From Diphasiastrum complanatum (lineage: Eukaryota > Streptophyta > Lycopodiopsida > Lycopodiales > Lycopodiaceae), in NCBI GenBank assembly GCA_029204225.1, contig MU832155.1, positions 1-64,000 on the forward strand: a stretch of DNA of 64,000 nucleotides. Direction: 5' to 3'. Positions within the stretch are counted from its first letter, which is position 1. Every line of letters starts with the position of its first letter. Of the stretch, positions 24,001-35,870 are shown piece after piece. The notes beneath the pieces were generated by a model that had not been told where the DNA came from, made no database searches, and saw only the letters and a list, made by a program, of their open reading frames with translations. Made by a program: the position numbers and the translations under genes.

Positions 24001-24404
24001 TTTTGACATGAACATGATGAAAGATAATTTTTAAATACATAATCCAACTCTCATTGAGATTTAGATGGATTGCTAATTTCTTGCATGTGATGCTAGAAAT
24101 GAGGCTAATAACTCATTAGAGTAACTGCAGTATTCTGGATTGAGTTATAATTGTCTGAAACTTGATGGATCTCCTAGAGATTTTAGTTGATTGTATTGTT
24201 GTATTCTAGAATATTTTATATTAGTACCACGAAACACTATTATCTATAAGAAATTGTGGATAAGATTTAGACTATCAAAACAATGAAATTTATTTAGCTT
24301 TTGGACTTGATCTATGAAATAATGTGATTAAATGCAAGCCCTATCAACTAGCAAAGGTCGAACGCCTTAAGCCTGGGATTCCTTGGCCCCACGGTTGTGC
24401 CATA
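24001..24404. other. Flank of the intact copia, nothing recognised
   Basis: No gene or repeat end is recognised. The last bases (CCATA) differ from those beyond the other LTR, so no target duplication is seen. Confidence 0.4.
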
Positions 24405-25059
24405 TGTGAAAAATACAGATCCTAAGTGGATCTAAACTCCAAGATCATTGGCTTGAATGCTTGCACTCCAAACTACATAAGCTAGGAATTGGCAACACAT
24501 TCTATGCTACCTAGAATGCAAAGAACTTGATCAAAAAGCATTTATCACAAATGGAAACTTCCATAAACATCAAGTGCGGCCCAAAATAGCATTATACAGT
24601 CCATAATACATCAGCCTATCACTTTTGGGAAGCACCTAAGATCATACACAATAGCTTGAAGACAATACACACAACAATGCTCTCAATGGAGGAAGAAACA
24701 ATGACAATGATCTATTGATCTCAATGAAGCATACAAAAGGTTTCTCCAACCTGTTCTCCACGACTTCCCTACTATTTATGGATGAGGAAGATGACTCTCT
24801 CTCCTCTCTCTAGAAGGTACTTGACCCTAGATATTCCCTATATAGGAAAAATAGCTAAAAATGGCTTATATGACCAAAATACATCAAAATGGTCTCATTT
24901 TGAAGGGTATGAAGTTTGACACTTCATCATACTGAAAAAATACAGTAAATAAAAACATTGTGGCCTGGTTCACACGTGTGAAACTCCAGAACCAAAACTA
25001 TTTACAATTTTAGCCAATTTAGGCCTCAAACTAGCTAGGAAATGTTGACAATTTTCACA
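24405..25059 (-). repeat. 3' LTR of the intact copia
   Basis: Minus-strand ends TGTGAAAATTG ... ATTTTTCACA. It carries the 14-bp palindrome TTCACACGTGTGAA at 24969-24982. Confidence 0.95.
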
Positions 25060-28000
25060 CTCCCTCTTCAACATTGGATGCTAGTTTCAACATAGTCTTT
25101 GAGCACATTCCAAGATTAGATCTATGCATTAAATATAGGTCCTTTCCCAATGGTTTGGTGAAGATATCAGCCACACACTCCTTTGAAGAGACATGTTGAA
25201 GCTCCACCTCTTTGGCAATGACTTGATCTCTCACAAAATGGTGAGCAATCTCAATGTGCTTGCTCCTTGCATGAAAAACAGGATTGCTTGCCAAGCTTTG
25301 GGCTGAAAGGTTATCACAAAGTATGATTGGAGTCTTCTCTGGTTCCAGCAAGTGAAGATCCAATAACATCCTCTTGATCCAAAGAATCTCCTTGGTGCAT
25401 GTTGTTAATGCCTTGTACTCGGCTTCGGTGGAAGATAGAGAGATAGTTGGTTGCTTCTTTGATAGCCATGAGACCACTCCATCTCCAAGATAGATTGCAA
25501 AGGCACTTGTTGACTTCCTATCCATTTGATCACCTGCAAAATCTGAATCTGAAAATCCACAAAGGTTAGGTGTAGTACCTCCATACAAGATGCCAAAATC
25601 TCTAGATCCCGAGATGTATCTAAGTACTCTCTTTCCTAGCTTCCAATGAGCCTCACTAGGATCTTGCATAAATTGACTTAGTTTACCAACCACAAAGCTT
25701 AGATCAGGTCTTGTGATGGTTAACCATATAAGAGATCCTATTAGCTTTCTATAGAGAGTAATGTCCTTGAAGGATCTTTCATTACTTCTTGTAGTTAGCT
25801 TTACATTTGATTCCATAGGAGTAGAAACAACTTTACAATCTTCCATATGAAACCTTTTTAGAATAGAGTTAACATACTTTTCTTGACATATGAATGTAGA
25901 TTTAGAAGTTCTAATAATCTCTATTCCTAAGATATAATGAAGTTTACCAAGATCTTGAATTTCAAACTCTCTTTTGAGTGCCATCTTGATTTCATCTATA
26001 TCTAGATTGTTACCACCACTTAAGATAATGTCATCAACATAGATCAAAAGTAAAGTGATATCATTTTCATTCAATCTAAAGTAGAGAGAATGATCATACT
26101 CACTCATAACAAAGTTTTGAGAAAGTAAGAAGGAATTGAGCTTAGCATACCAACTCCTTGGTGCTTGCTTTAGCCCATACAAACTCTTTTGGAGATAGCA
26201 CACATGATTAGGCTCATCATGTGAAACATAGCCCTCGGGTTGCTCCATGTAAATATCTTCTTCAAGATCACCATTCAAGAAGGCATTAGTAACATCCATT
26301 TGCCACATATCCCAATCATAAAGAGTTGCAAGAGAGATTAGGATTCGAATAGTTACCATCTTTGCCACGGGTGCAAAGGTCTCATCATAGTCAATACCAT
26401 ATTCTTGAGCATACCCCTTTGCCACCAACCTTGCCTTGTACTTGTTGATTGATCCATCTTGATTTGTCTTGATCTTGAAGATCCACTTACAACCAATTGC
26501 CTTCTTGTCCTTTGGAAGCTTTACCAACCTCCATGTGTTGCTTTTGATGAGTGCTTGATGCTCATGATCCATGGCTTGGATCCATTCCTTCTTTTGAATT
26601 GCTTCACCTACACAAGTTGGTTCATCAAAAGAGGTAAGAAAAGCAAAGTTAGAGTTGTCCACCACTTGCTTTCCTTTTTCATCATAGGTTAGCCTTGATG
26701 GCTTAGCCCTTTGCCTTTGAGTCTTCCTTGAAGTTTGCTTTGGAGTGGCATCTCCATCTTCATCCAAGACATCTTGCACATCATGATGATTAGTAGGCAC
26801 ATCAACATCAACATCAACAACATTGGAAACATTCTCTTCATGAAAGATGACATCCCTACTTATGACAACTTTCTTTGTAGAAGGAATGTACACTTTGTAA
26901 GCCTTGCTTACTTCACTATAGCCAACAAACACACCCTTCTTTGATGAAGGATCTTCTTTAGTTCTATCATCAAGTGTGATATTGACAAAACATGTACATC
27001 CAAAGATCCTACAATGCTTGACACTCGGCCTTCTACCATAAAGAACCTCATGAGGAGTTTTACCATCCAAGGAAGCACTTGTCCATCTATTACATAGATA
27101 GTTAGCACATGCTAAAGCTTCCCCCCAAAAAGACTTAGCAAGATTAGCATGTAGTCTCATTGCCTTGGCACATTCACAAAGGGTTCTATTCTTCCTCTCG
27201 GCCACTCCATTCTGTTGTGGAGTCCTAGGACTAGACATCTCCCTCTTAATCCCATGTGCTATACAAAAGTCTTTGAACCTATTTGAGGTGTATTCCCCTC
27301 CATTATCAGATCTTAAGCATTTGATCTTTGTATTGAATTGGTTTTCCATTTCATTCTTGAACTTGACAAATGCAGCAAACACTTCATCCTTACTTTTAAG
27401 AAGATAGATCCAAGTATACCTACTAAAGTCATCAATGAAAGTTGCATACATCTTTGCCCCACCATTGCTAGTTGTACTAGAAGAATGAATATCAGAATGC
27501 ACAAGTTGAAAAGCTTCTTTAGATCTAGAAGTAGATCTAGAATAAGCAAGTCTATGAGATTTGGACAAGGCACAATGTTCACAAACACTATTGTTTGCAA
27601 CAAGACTTTTAGGGAGACCAAGAACAAGCTCTTTCTTTGCCATTACCTCCAAAGATTTGAAGTTGGGATGGCCCAACCTCTTGTGCCAAACTTCTTGGTT
27701 TGTCAATTGCTCCCTAGCCATACATCCTTCATGATTAGAGATCACACATGCATCAAGCTTGAAAAGTTTACCATGCCTCCTACCTTGAGCAATCAAGGAT
27801 CCACATTTACTTATCAAACATGCATCTCCAATGAACTCCACATCAAGTCCTTTGTCAATCATTTGACTTACACTAAGCAAATTCTTAGTGATTGAAGGAA
27901 TGTACAAAACATTTTCAAGATTTGCTTTCCTATTTGTTGAAAGGGAAATAGGAATAGTGCCTATGCCTTTGATGTCACATTGACCATCATTTGCAGTGTA

Positions 28001-29008
28001 GATGATGTTACCTTCTCCCTCATAAGACAATAAGGATGTAAAGTATTCCTTATGTCTTGTCATGTGAGATGAGGCTCCACTATCAATCCACCAAGGATCA
28101 TTATCATCTATGTTGGCTAACAAACTTGAAGTCATAACAAGTGATTCACATGTGTTATGTTCTTCCTCATCTATTGTAAGATTTCCTTGCCTCTCTCCTT
28201 GCTCTCTTTTCTTCTTATAACATTCATTTGCAAAATGACCTTTTATCCCACAATAAAAGCACTTGAACTTTGACTTATTGTTCTTAGTAGAAGAGGAAGA
28301 GGAAGAGTGATCATCATGATCAAAGTTACCACCTTTGGACCATTTCCCTTTGCCTTTACCTTTGCCCTTGAATTTGCCTTTTGTGAAGAAAGCCTCTTCA
28401 CCTCCACCTTGCAAGGATGCACCATCAAGCTTTGATTGCAACCTATGTTCTTCAGCCAATAAGATTTCTTGCAAGTCAACCACACTTGGCAAGACTCTTT
28501 GAATGGCAAAACTTTGCACAAGGTTAGCATGTTCATTTAGCAAACCATTCAACATAACTTGGACTATTTCACCATCTTTTATGTTCTCATCAATGCATGC
28601 TAAATCATCACTTAGGGACTTAACTCTCAAGATAAATGCATGAGCACTTTCACCCTCTCTTTGCCTACTAGAAAATATTTGTCTCCTTAGGGTCAATACC
28701 CTAGATGTGGACTTTGATTCAAAGAGCTTCTTTAAGGCATTCCATGCCTCACTTGCACTTTGACACTTTCCAACTTCCTTGAGAAGTTCATTTGTAACAT
28801 TCATTTTAATGATATGAAGAGCCCTTTTGGCCTTCTTATCAAACCTTTGTTGCTCTTGAAGTGTGAGAGGTCTCTCTTCAATTTCTGCAACTATGTCCAT
28901 GAGTTCATTCAACTCAAGTAAGGACTCCATCCTCACTTTCCAAGTAGAGTAGTTTGATGAACTCAACCTTTCACTAGACTCTAGCATGATCCCACCATTG
29001 GAAGCCAT
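25055..29008 (-). CDS. Copia Gag-Pol polyprotein, 1317 aa, intact
   Basis: Single frame with copia domain order. Gag occupies residues 1-240, with a CCHC zinc knuckle at C250, C253, H258 and C263 after a Lys/Gly-rich stretch. Aspartic protease follows with DSG at 309-311. Integrase has the HHCC part around 442-479 and catalytic D505, D568 and E604. Reverse transcriptase spans about 825-1070, with YVDD at 990-993. RNase H is at about 1150-1290 (DSDFAGD, STEAEYKA). The product is cleaved into particle proteins and enzymes that copy the element RNA in cytoplasmic particles and integrate the cDNA. The start ATG at 29008 precedes a typical Gag N-terminus. The stop TGA lies inside the 3' LTR: its first bases TGTGA complete the frame, so the gene overlaps polypurine tract and LTR by 5 nt. 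Confidence 0.95.
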   Translation of the reverse strand: MASNGGIMLESSERLSSSNYSTWKVRMESLLELNELMDIVAEIEERPLTLQEQQRFDKKAKRALHIIKMNVTNELLKEVGKCQSASEAWNALKKLFESKSTSRVLTLRRQIFSSRQREGESAHAFILRVKSLSDDLACIDENIKDGEIVQVMLNGLLNEHANLVQSFAIQRVLPSVVDLQEILLAEEHRLQSKLDGASLQGGGEEAFFTKGKFKGKGKGKGKWSKGGNFDHDDHSSSSSSTKNNKSKFKCFYCGIKGHFANECYKKKREQGERQGNLTIDEEEHNTCESLVMTSSLLANIDDNDPWWIDSGASSHMTRHKEYFTSLLSYEGEGNIIYTANDGQCDIKGIGTIPISLSTNRKANLENVLYIPSITKNLLSVSQMIDKGLDVEFIGDACLISKCGSLIAQGRRHGKLFKLDACVISNHEGCMAREQLTNQEVWHKRLGHPNFKSLEVMAKKELVLGLPKSLVANNSVCEHCALSKSHRLAYSRSTSRSKEAFQLVHSDIHSSSTTSNGGAKMYATFIDDFSRYTWIYLLKSKDEVFAAFVKFKNEMENQFNTKIKCLRSDNGGEYTSNRFKDFCIAHGIKREMSSPRTPQQNGVAERKNRTLCECAKAMRLHANLAKSFWGEALACANYLCNRWTSASLDGKTPHEVLYGRRPSVKHCRIFGCTCFVNITLDDRTKEDPSSKKGVFVGYSEVSKAYKVYIPSTKKVVISRDVIFHEENVSNVVDVDVDVPTNHHDVQDVLDEDGDATPKQTSRKTQRQRAKPSRLTYDEKGKQVVDNSNFAFLTSFDEPTCVGEAIQKKEWIQAMDHEHQALIKSNTWRLVKLPKDKKAIGCKWIFKIKTNQDGSINKYKARLVAKGYAQEYGIDYDETFAPVAKMVTIRILISLATLYDWDMWQMDVTNAFLNGDLEEDIYMEQPEGYVSHDEPNHVCYLQKSLYGLKQAPRSWYAKLNSFLLSQNFVMSEYDHSLYFRLNENDITLLLIYVDDIILSGGNNLDIDEIKMALKREFEIQDLGKLHYILGIEIIRTSKSTFICQEKYVNSILKRFHMEDCKVVSTPMESNVKLTTRSNERSFKDITLYRKLIGSLIWLTITRPDLSFVVGKLSQFMQDPSEAHWKLGKRVLRYISGSRDFGILYGGTTPNLCGFSDSDFAGDQMDRKSTSAFAIYLGDGVVSWLSKKQPTISLSSTEAEYKALTTCTKEILWIKRMLLDLHLLEPEKTPIILCDNLSAQSLASNPVFHARSKHIEIAHHFVRDQVIAKEVELQHVSSKECVADIFTKPLGKDLYLMHRSNLGMCSKTMLKLASNVEEGV
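25060..25071 (-). other. Polypurine tract
   Basis: Minus strand GAAGAGGGAG abuts the LTR start TGTGAAAA and is also translated as the last Gag-Pol codons. Confidence 0.85.
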
Positions 29009-30168
29009 GATTCTAATGTTTCTTCAACTTTTAGGTTCTGTCCTAAAGCACTTAGCACTCACTTTTCTCTCAACAAATGATAGATAAAGAGATCTATGAA
29101 GATTTAGGACCCTAAAACACTTCTATCTTGAACCTAGATGGTTTCCAAGCATAGAAAGGAAGATTGAAACACATGCAACACTTTGCACACACTAAGAATG
29201 GATTACAAAATCAAACCAACCTGAACACACTCTTGCTTAAGCTCTCAAACTTTCCAGCAAGTGACCAAATCAAGTTATGGTGTGAAGAGTTACTTGCATT
29301 CTTAGAAAATACCCAAAACTAGGATGCCAAGATTACCTAGTAATGAACAAACTTGATCAACATATGATCAACACACTAAGATATTGATTCAACCTGTAAA
29401 ACCACATGTAAACCACACTTCTAAAAGTTTATAAACTCCAGCAAGTGATAAATACAAGATTTAGAGGTGAATGAATGAGCACACTTAGTGAATCACAAGA
29501 CTAGCTTCACTATCTTGTCAAATCTTGGTGTTTAGATGTAGATCTAAGATCACTTCACATGAGAATGTTCCTCAACCTGTTAAGAACCTGAAAACACACT
29601 TGCATAATGGTTAACACCTTCCAGCAAATGCTCCAATCAAATTACATAAGGAGAGTTACTTACATGCTCAACAAAGTACACCAAAAATTATGCCAAAATT
29701 GATGACAATCTTTACAATATGCTCTTCACAATGGAGCTTACAATATGTTCACCCAAAAAAGGGGATCTTTCATCCAAATGGGAGCTTTGCTCAGCCTTTA
29801 GGAGAATTACAACTCACTCAAAAGAGCATTTGTCATCCACTTAAGGAGAAGTTTCATCCACTTAAGGAGAGTGTTCATCCAAGAATGGAGATTGTCAACA
29901 ATAGGATTGAAAAGAACATTGTTAGTATTGAATATGCACAAGCCTCACAATCACAAATGATTAGGTGTTATGATCTGATCCAAAATAGTTTCTTTTCAGC
30001 CTCTGATCTTCAATAGACCTGAAATATGCTTTTGATCCACAAGTTCAACTCACAAAACAAAGGTTAGTAAGATTTGATCAACAAAGCAATGCAAAATCAT
30101 GCTAGAACTTGATCAAACATCCAAATATCACCAAAAATGGAATACTTACTGTAAATAGAAGCCAACCA
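29009..30168 (-). other. Long untranslated leader of the intact copia
   Basis: 1.16 kb between primer site and Gag start. It contains short direct repeats of a CATCCACTTAAGGAGA-like word around 29835-29870 and no coding domain on either strand; a 108-codon opposite-strand ORF there is not supported. It probably holds packaging and dimerisation signals, by analogy. Confidence 0.6.
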
Positions 30169-30180
30169 GCTCTGATACCA
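30169..30180 (-). promoter_or_regulatory. Primer binding site (initiator Met tRNA)
   Basis: Minus strand TGGTATCAGAGC, exactly the plant copia consensus, adjacent to the 5' LTR. Confidence 0.95.
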
Positions 30181-30835
30181 TGTGAAAAATACAGATCCTA
30201 AGTGGATCTAAACTCCAAGATCATTGGCTTGAATGCTTGCACTCCAAACTACATAAGCTAGGAATTGGCAACACATTCTATGCTACCTAGAATGCAAAGA
30301 ACTTGATCAAAAAGCATTTATCACAAATGGAAACTTCCATAAACATCAAGTGCGGCCCAAAATAGCATTATACAGTCCATAATACATCAGCCTATCACTT
30401 TTGGAAAGCACCTAAGATCATACACAATAGCTTGAAGACAATACACACAACAATGCTCTCAATGGAGGAAGAAACAATGACAATGATCTATTGATCTCAA
30501 TGAAGCATACAAAAGGTTTCTCCAACCTGTTCTCCACGACTTCCCTACTATTTATGGATGAGGAAGATGACTCTCTCTCGTCTCTCTAGAAGGTACTTGA
30601 CCCTAGATATTCCCTATATAGGAAAAATAGCTAAAAATGGCTTATATGACCAAAATACATCAAAATGGTCTCATTTTGAAGGGTATGAAGTTTGACACTT
30701 CATCATACTGAAAAAATACAGTAAATAAAAACATTGTGGCCTGGTTCACACGTGTGAAACTCCAGAACCAAAACTATTTACAATTTTAGCCAATTTAGGC
30801 CTCAAACTAGCTAGGAAATGTTGACAATTTTCACA
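30181..30835 (-). repeat. 5' LTR of the intact copia
   Basis: 655 bp, almost identical to 24405-25059. Differences seen include TTTTGGAAAGC versus TTTTGGGAAGC, and a C/G change in the CT-rich tract. The TTCACACGTGTGAA palindrome is at 30745-30758. Confidence 0.95.
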
Positions 30836-33386
30836 GTTTCTTTCCTCTTGGAAGATTTACAAGATTCCAAGTATGATTCTCTTCTAATGCATCATACTCT
30901 ACCTGCATTGCATCTCTCCAGACTTTAGATTTACATGCTTCTTCAAAAGATGATGGTTCTTCAATCAATGTAGCTAAAAAAGAGTAAGAGGTAGAAGATG
31001 TAGAGCCTTCCTTTTGCTTTTCCTTGTCTACATAGGTAAGCCTTGAGGGCTCGGCCTTGCTCCTTGATGATCTTCTTGGCCCCTTTTGACTCGGATCCAA
31101 ATCTCCATCCTCGGGTTTGTCATGATCCTCCTCGGGTTTGTCAAGATCCTCCTCGGATTTGTCAAGATCTTCAATGCACAATGGGTTAGATCCATTTGAC
31201 AAGCTCTTAGCAAATTGTGACTCATCAAAAAGTACATCCTTGCTTACCTTTACTTTCTTGGATGTAGGATCATATATCCTATATCCCTTGCTATTTTCTC
31301 CATAGCCAACAAAGATTCCTTTGAAGGAGGTAGCATCTTCTTTCCTTCTAGTCTCCAAAGGAATGTGTACATAACAAGTACATCCAAAGATCTTAAAATC
31401 TTTTACATTGGGTTTCTTATCAAACAAGGCTTGATAAGGTGAGATCCCATCTATAGCACTACTAGGTAGTCTATTACACAAATAATTAGCACATGTTATG
31501 GCTTTTCCCCAAAATGAGATGGGAAGTGATGCATCAAGCCTCAAGGACTTTGCACACTCACATAGACTCCTATTTTTCCTCTCGGCCACCCCATTTTGTT
31601 GAGGGGTGTAGGAACAAGTGTATTGTAACTTAATACCATTGATCTCACAAAAGTCTTTCATTTTATTGGAGGTGTACTCTCCTCCATTATCACATCTTAG
31701 TGCTTTGATAGAAGTACTAAGTTGTTTCTCTACTAGAGACTTGAACTTAATGAAAGCTTCATAAACAAGACTTTTCTTTGATAGTAACTCAATCCATGTG
31801 AATCTAGTACAATCATCTATAAAAGTTACATACATCAAGGCACCTCCATTACTTGCATGTGAAAAACTATGTACATCAGAATGTATGAGATCCAAGGGAG
31901 CGAGAGATCTTGATGAAGATTTCTTGTAAGAAGATTTGTGTGACTTTGCAAGGCCACATGCCTCACACATTTTTCCACACTTCTTGAAAGTTCTTGGTAG
32001 GCCGAGAGCTAGTTCCTTGCTTGCCATTGACTCCATAGATTGAAGATTAGGATGGCCTAATCTCTTATGCCAAAGCTCCACTTGAGTTAGCTCCTCCCTA
32101 GCCAAGTTCACACTTTCACTTGCAACATTAGCATCCAACTTGAAAAGTCTACCTTGCTTAATGCCACTAGCTATGCACTTATCGTTTTTCAAGATGGAAA
32201 CTCCATTCTTGAAATGTACATCTAGTCCATTGTCCATTAATTGTCCTACACTAAGCAAGTTTCTTGAAATGGTAGGAACATACAAAACATTATCTAGATC
32301 TATCCTTTTAGGTGTGCCTAAACAAAGAGGTATAGATCCTATGCCATCTATCTTGCATGCTTGATCACTAGCAGTGGATATTGACTTCTTAGAGTCATTA
32401 CAAGATAGAAGAGTAGAAAAATAATGCTTGTTAAAGGACATGTGGGAACTAGCCCCACTATCTATCCACCATGTGTCTTGACTTGAAGTTGGTGTAGATG
32501 CAACCATTAAGGATGTGTTGAATCCATCCTCATATTCTTCCTCTTGAGCAATGTTCCCTTGATCTCATTTGGCTTGTTGATTCTTCTTCAAGTAGCATTC
32601 TGAGGCAAAGTGTCCTTTCTTTCCACAAAAGAAAAACTTTAGTTTTGCCTTGTTGTTCACTTTGCCTTTGGAGGTAGATCCTCCATTCTTCATCTCGGCC
32701 TCCTTGCCTTGATTTTTCTTGAATGGATTTTGCTTTTTCTTGCCTTTAGATGTAAAGTTAGCTTTCTCCTCTCCTCCATTAAGTGACATGCTATCCATTC
32801 TTGTCTTGAGGTGTAGAAGCCTACTCTCCTCGGCCACAAGAACATTGTGCAACTTTTCAATGGATGGAAGAGAGTCTTGAATGGCAAATGATTGGACTAA
32901 GTTGGTAAACTCATCACTTAGACCATTCAAAATGATTTGTACTAGTTCTTGATCTTGGATCTTCTCTCCTATTGCACTTAACTCCTTGTTAAGAGATTTG
33001 ATCCTAAGAACATACTCTTGTCCACTCTCTCCACTTCCTTTCATGCTTTGGAAAACTTGATTTCCTAGCATGAGGATTCTTGAAGTATTGTTGGATTCAT
33101 AAATGCTCTTTAATGAATCCCAAGCCTCTTTGGATGAGGTACAAGAAGACACCTCTTTCAAGAGGTCATTGCATACATTTAACTTTATGCAATGTAGAGC
33201 TAATCTTGCTCTCTTCTTGTATTTGGCTTGTTCTTGGGGAGTTTGAGGCTCTTCCTCTACTCCTTGAACTATGTCATATAGATCATGGATCACTAGGAGT
33301 GATTCCATTCTCACTTTCCAAATGGAATAATTTGTGGATGTGAGTCTCTCACTTGATTCCATCAAATATCCACCCATGGATGACAT
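30836..33386 (-). pseudogene. Truncated copia gag-pol with one in-frame stop
   Basis: Start at 33386: a Gag of 273 codons (LMESSERLTSTNYSIWKV, zinc knuckle changed to FFCGKKGHFASEC so its first Cys is Phe), then TGA at 32565-32567. The same frame continues with protease (WWIDSGASSHMS), integrase (CEACGLAKSH, HSDVHSFS, RCDNGGEY, NGVAERKN) and the start of RT. It ends at NLPRGKK, where the neighbouring LTR interrupts at 30835. RT catalytic box and RNase H are missing. CAAATGA could be a decayed CGA codon (methyl-C deamination), which is inference. Confidence 0.9.
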
Positions 33387-33970
33387 TTTAGAATGAATGC
33401 TCTTTTAAAAATCACAAAGATTTTTGAATTTTAAAAGATCTATGAAAAGGCCTAAAGCTTACTAGAATGCCTATAGGCTTGTCTCTATCAAACTAGCACA
33501 CAAGCTTGAATGATACTCAAAGATCTTACCAAAAATTTCTAGCTTTCACTCTCACAAAAAAATTGCTTTACACTTTTCTTAGAGATTTCACTTCAACTAA
33601 GGATCTGAACAAATCAGCCTCTTAAGATCTGATCTTAGACTCTAAAAAGAAATGCTTCAATGATCCAAAACACTATTTGGTCATAGGCATTAGTTAGAAT
33701 GAATCTAGATCAATACTATGCTTCAAAAAGCACCAAAAATGAACTAGTATTGTGATTTTGGGACCAACAAACACAAAGTAACTTGAATTGAAAGTTGTTG
33801 TACGGTTTCACACGTGTGAAAAGTACATAAACAGCCTCCAAGTGTTTTTTATCCAAATGATTACAAGCTATCACTCTAGAAGAACTCGCCCTCACTAGTA
33901 TTGGCCAAAAAACAAATTTTGCCAATGATCTTTACAAGATTTATGATTCAATGATCACTCTCTTACTTAG
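33387..33970 (-). other. Leader of the truncated copia
   Basis: Untranslated stretch between primer site and Gag start, with one TTCACACGTGTGAA palindrome at 33807-33820. No ORF of interest. Confidence 0.6.
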
Positions 33971-33981
33971 CCCTGATACCA
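33971..33981 (-). promoter_or_regulatory. Primer binding site (initiator Met tRNA)
   Basis: Minus strand TGGTATCAGGG; the first 9 bases match the Met primer site. It directly abuts the LTR at 33982. Confidence 0.8.
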
Positions 33982-34844
33982 TGATAAATTTTACAGTTTT
34001 TAGGACAATAATGATTGTACTTTACAATCATAGAGAGTTATTGGTTTCTTAATCAATGAATCTATCAAGTTCTACACATTAGATCTTGATCTAGATTCAC
34101 TACACTTGGATTTAAGCAAGAGCAATGGATCAACACATCATTTTTTTAGTGAGAGCGGCTTCACACGTGTGGAGTACTGTCCACTGTATGGACTGAACCT
34201 GAAACAACAAGTACAATGATACTAGATAGCAATCATGCATAAAAATCACAAGACAAATGACTATAAATCTCACAAAAGTGTAGAGTGCAAAAGTCTCATC
34301 AATTTTCTTAGCAAAATGATGATCCTTTTATGGATCAAGTACATCCATGAGGCTGGTATAGTCCAGCAGGCCTTCACACGTGTGAAGAGTGCCACATCAC
34401 TCAGATCTATCCATTTTATCCATCCTTGATCCTTATCCAATAGTTGACCTTCTAGAATAGGACTAAAATCCAAAAAGCTAGTCTCCTAGAATATAGGAAT
34501 ATTCTCTACAAAATAGGATCTAAGGAAAATGGTCAACTCTTATCTTCTAGTACTCTATACACACGTGTGAACATCCACTTGCCATGTGGGAGCATTTACT
34601 CATGCACATGCAAGGAAAAGCTAATTTGTAGGTGACTAGTCAACTTGACTAAAAACTAGTCATTTCATGTTCACACTAACTAGAATGATACAAAATCAAT
34701 TTGGATATATACAAATATGAAAAGTACATCCTTCCACACGTGGGAACAGGCTCCACACGTGTGAAATCATATCATCAACATATTCTAATGTTTGATCAAT
34801 ATTTACATGAACCAATGTCAAGTGAGAAGTGACAATTTTCAACA
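33982..34844 (-). repeat. 5' LTR of the truncated copia
   Basis: 863 bp, + strand ends TGATAAATTTTACAG ... CAATTTTCAACA. Nearly identical to the solo LTR at 35871-36732. It contains several CACACGTGTG palindromes (about 34161, 34375, 34560, 34752). Confidence 0.9.
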
Positions 34845-34849
34845 TTTTC

Positions 34850-35597
34850 CATCTAATTGGCAAGAGCTTTTGAACACCACAATAAAACTAAAAATAATTG
34901 ATCTTTGCAAAAAATTGACTACATTGGCAAATCTAGCCATGTAGAATATTGTACATTTTGTCAGTATTGTTTGTTGGTTACTTGAATGGCCAAAGTGCCA
35001 CTTGTACATTCACACCTAAAGTAGGTTCCCACGAGTCAAGAGGAGTGGTTGTGTCCATTTGGTAGTGATTCCTACTTTGTAGGATCTAGACCATGATTTA
35101 TGATGAGATTTGTACCTACCATGCACCTACCAAGCATGACTTTTGGATCTAGGCTAGGGTTTTCACATTAGGGAAAGAAAGTGGAGTCTACTTCCTTATT
35201 ACATGCTGGATTTTCATCTAACTTAGCAAAGGAAGTGTGTTTTACTATGTATTCCCATTCTTCATAGTGAGAAGATAGAAACTTTTTGGAGCCTCAAGGA
35301 GAAACTCATGTTTCCTCTCATTGTATGGTGATTGCTCTTGATTTCCAATGAAACTCAGCTTTGGCACATTGTAAACATTGTCTACAGGCCGTACTACAGC
35401 CTTATTTCCACACGTGTGGAGTTGGATTACACTTATTGATCAATGCTTTGATTGTCTCTACTTGTTTTCTATCAAGCTGCTAAACTAGATCTTGTTTTCT
35501 GATGACTAGTTTCAGATAGATTGTTTAACAAGCATACAATCAACCTTGTGGATCATTCAAAGATCCATTTATGGTCCTTAGTACTGTACTTTTCACA
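34850..35597 (+). repeat. 5' LTR of a + strand copia, left end unresolved
   Basis: The right end CTTTTCACA is fixed by the primer site that follows. The left boundary could not be located because no second LTR of this family is in the window. It contains CCACACGTGTGGA at about 35409. It lies back-to-back with the minus-strand LTR at 33982-34844. Confidence 0.5.
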
Positions 35598-35609
35598 TGG
35601 TATCAGAGC
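35598..35609 (+). promoter_or_regulatory. Primer binding site (initiator Met tRNA)
   Basis: TGGTATCAGAGC, the exact plant copia consensus. Confidence 0.9.
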
Positions 35610-35870
35610 CAAGTACAAGGCTATTGATCAGTGTCTGAATCTAATCCAGTTTTAGCAGGTTTTGGTGCAAAAAACTAGTATTGGAAGGGCGAGCTAGTAT
35701 CCAGGTTTTGGTGAGGGAATTTGATCCCAATTTTTTCAGGATCAAAATCCGTACTATTCACACGTGTGGGCATCTCTGAACCAGCATTTAATAACCCATA
35801 TTCATTGGATCACAGAAAATTCATCTGGTGTCAGTTTGATGTAATTTTTGGTGCAAATCCTAGAATAAGC

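Larger units (their letters stand above)
24405..30835 (-). mobile_element. Full-length Ty1/copia retrotransposon, intact
   Basis: This 6431-bp element has two 655-bp LTRs that differ at only a couple of positions by eye, a canonical primer site, a 1.16-kb leader, one open 1317-codon Gag-Pol and a polypurine tract. Everything needed for autonomous transposition appears present, so it is young and possibly active. Unusually, the 5-bp flanks differ (CCATA versus GTTTC). One side is a truncated copia pol and the other unrelated DNA, implying recombination after insertion. Confidence 0.95.

Noticed and set aside
29690-30016. A + strand ORF of 108 codons in the copia leader
   Set aside because: Antisense to the element, built on short direct repeats, no domain.
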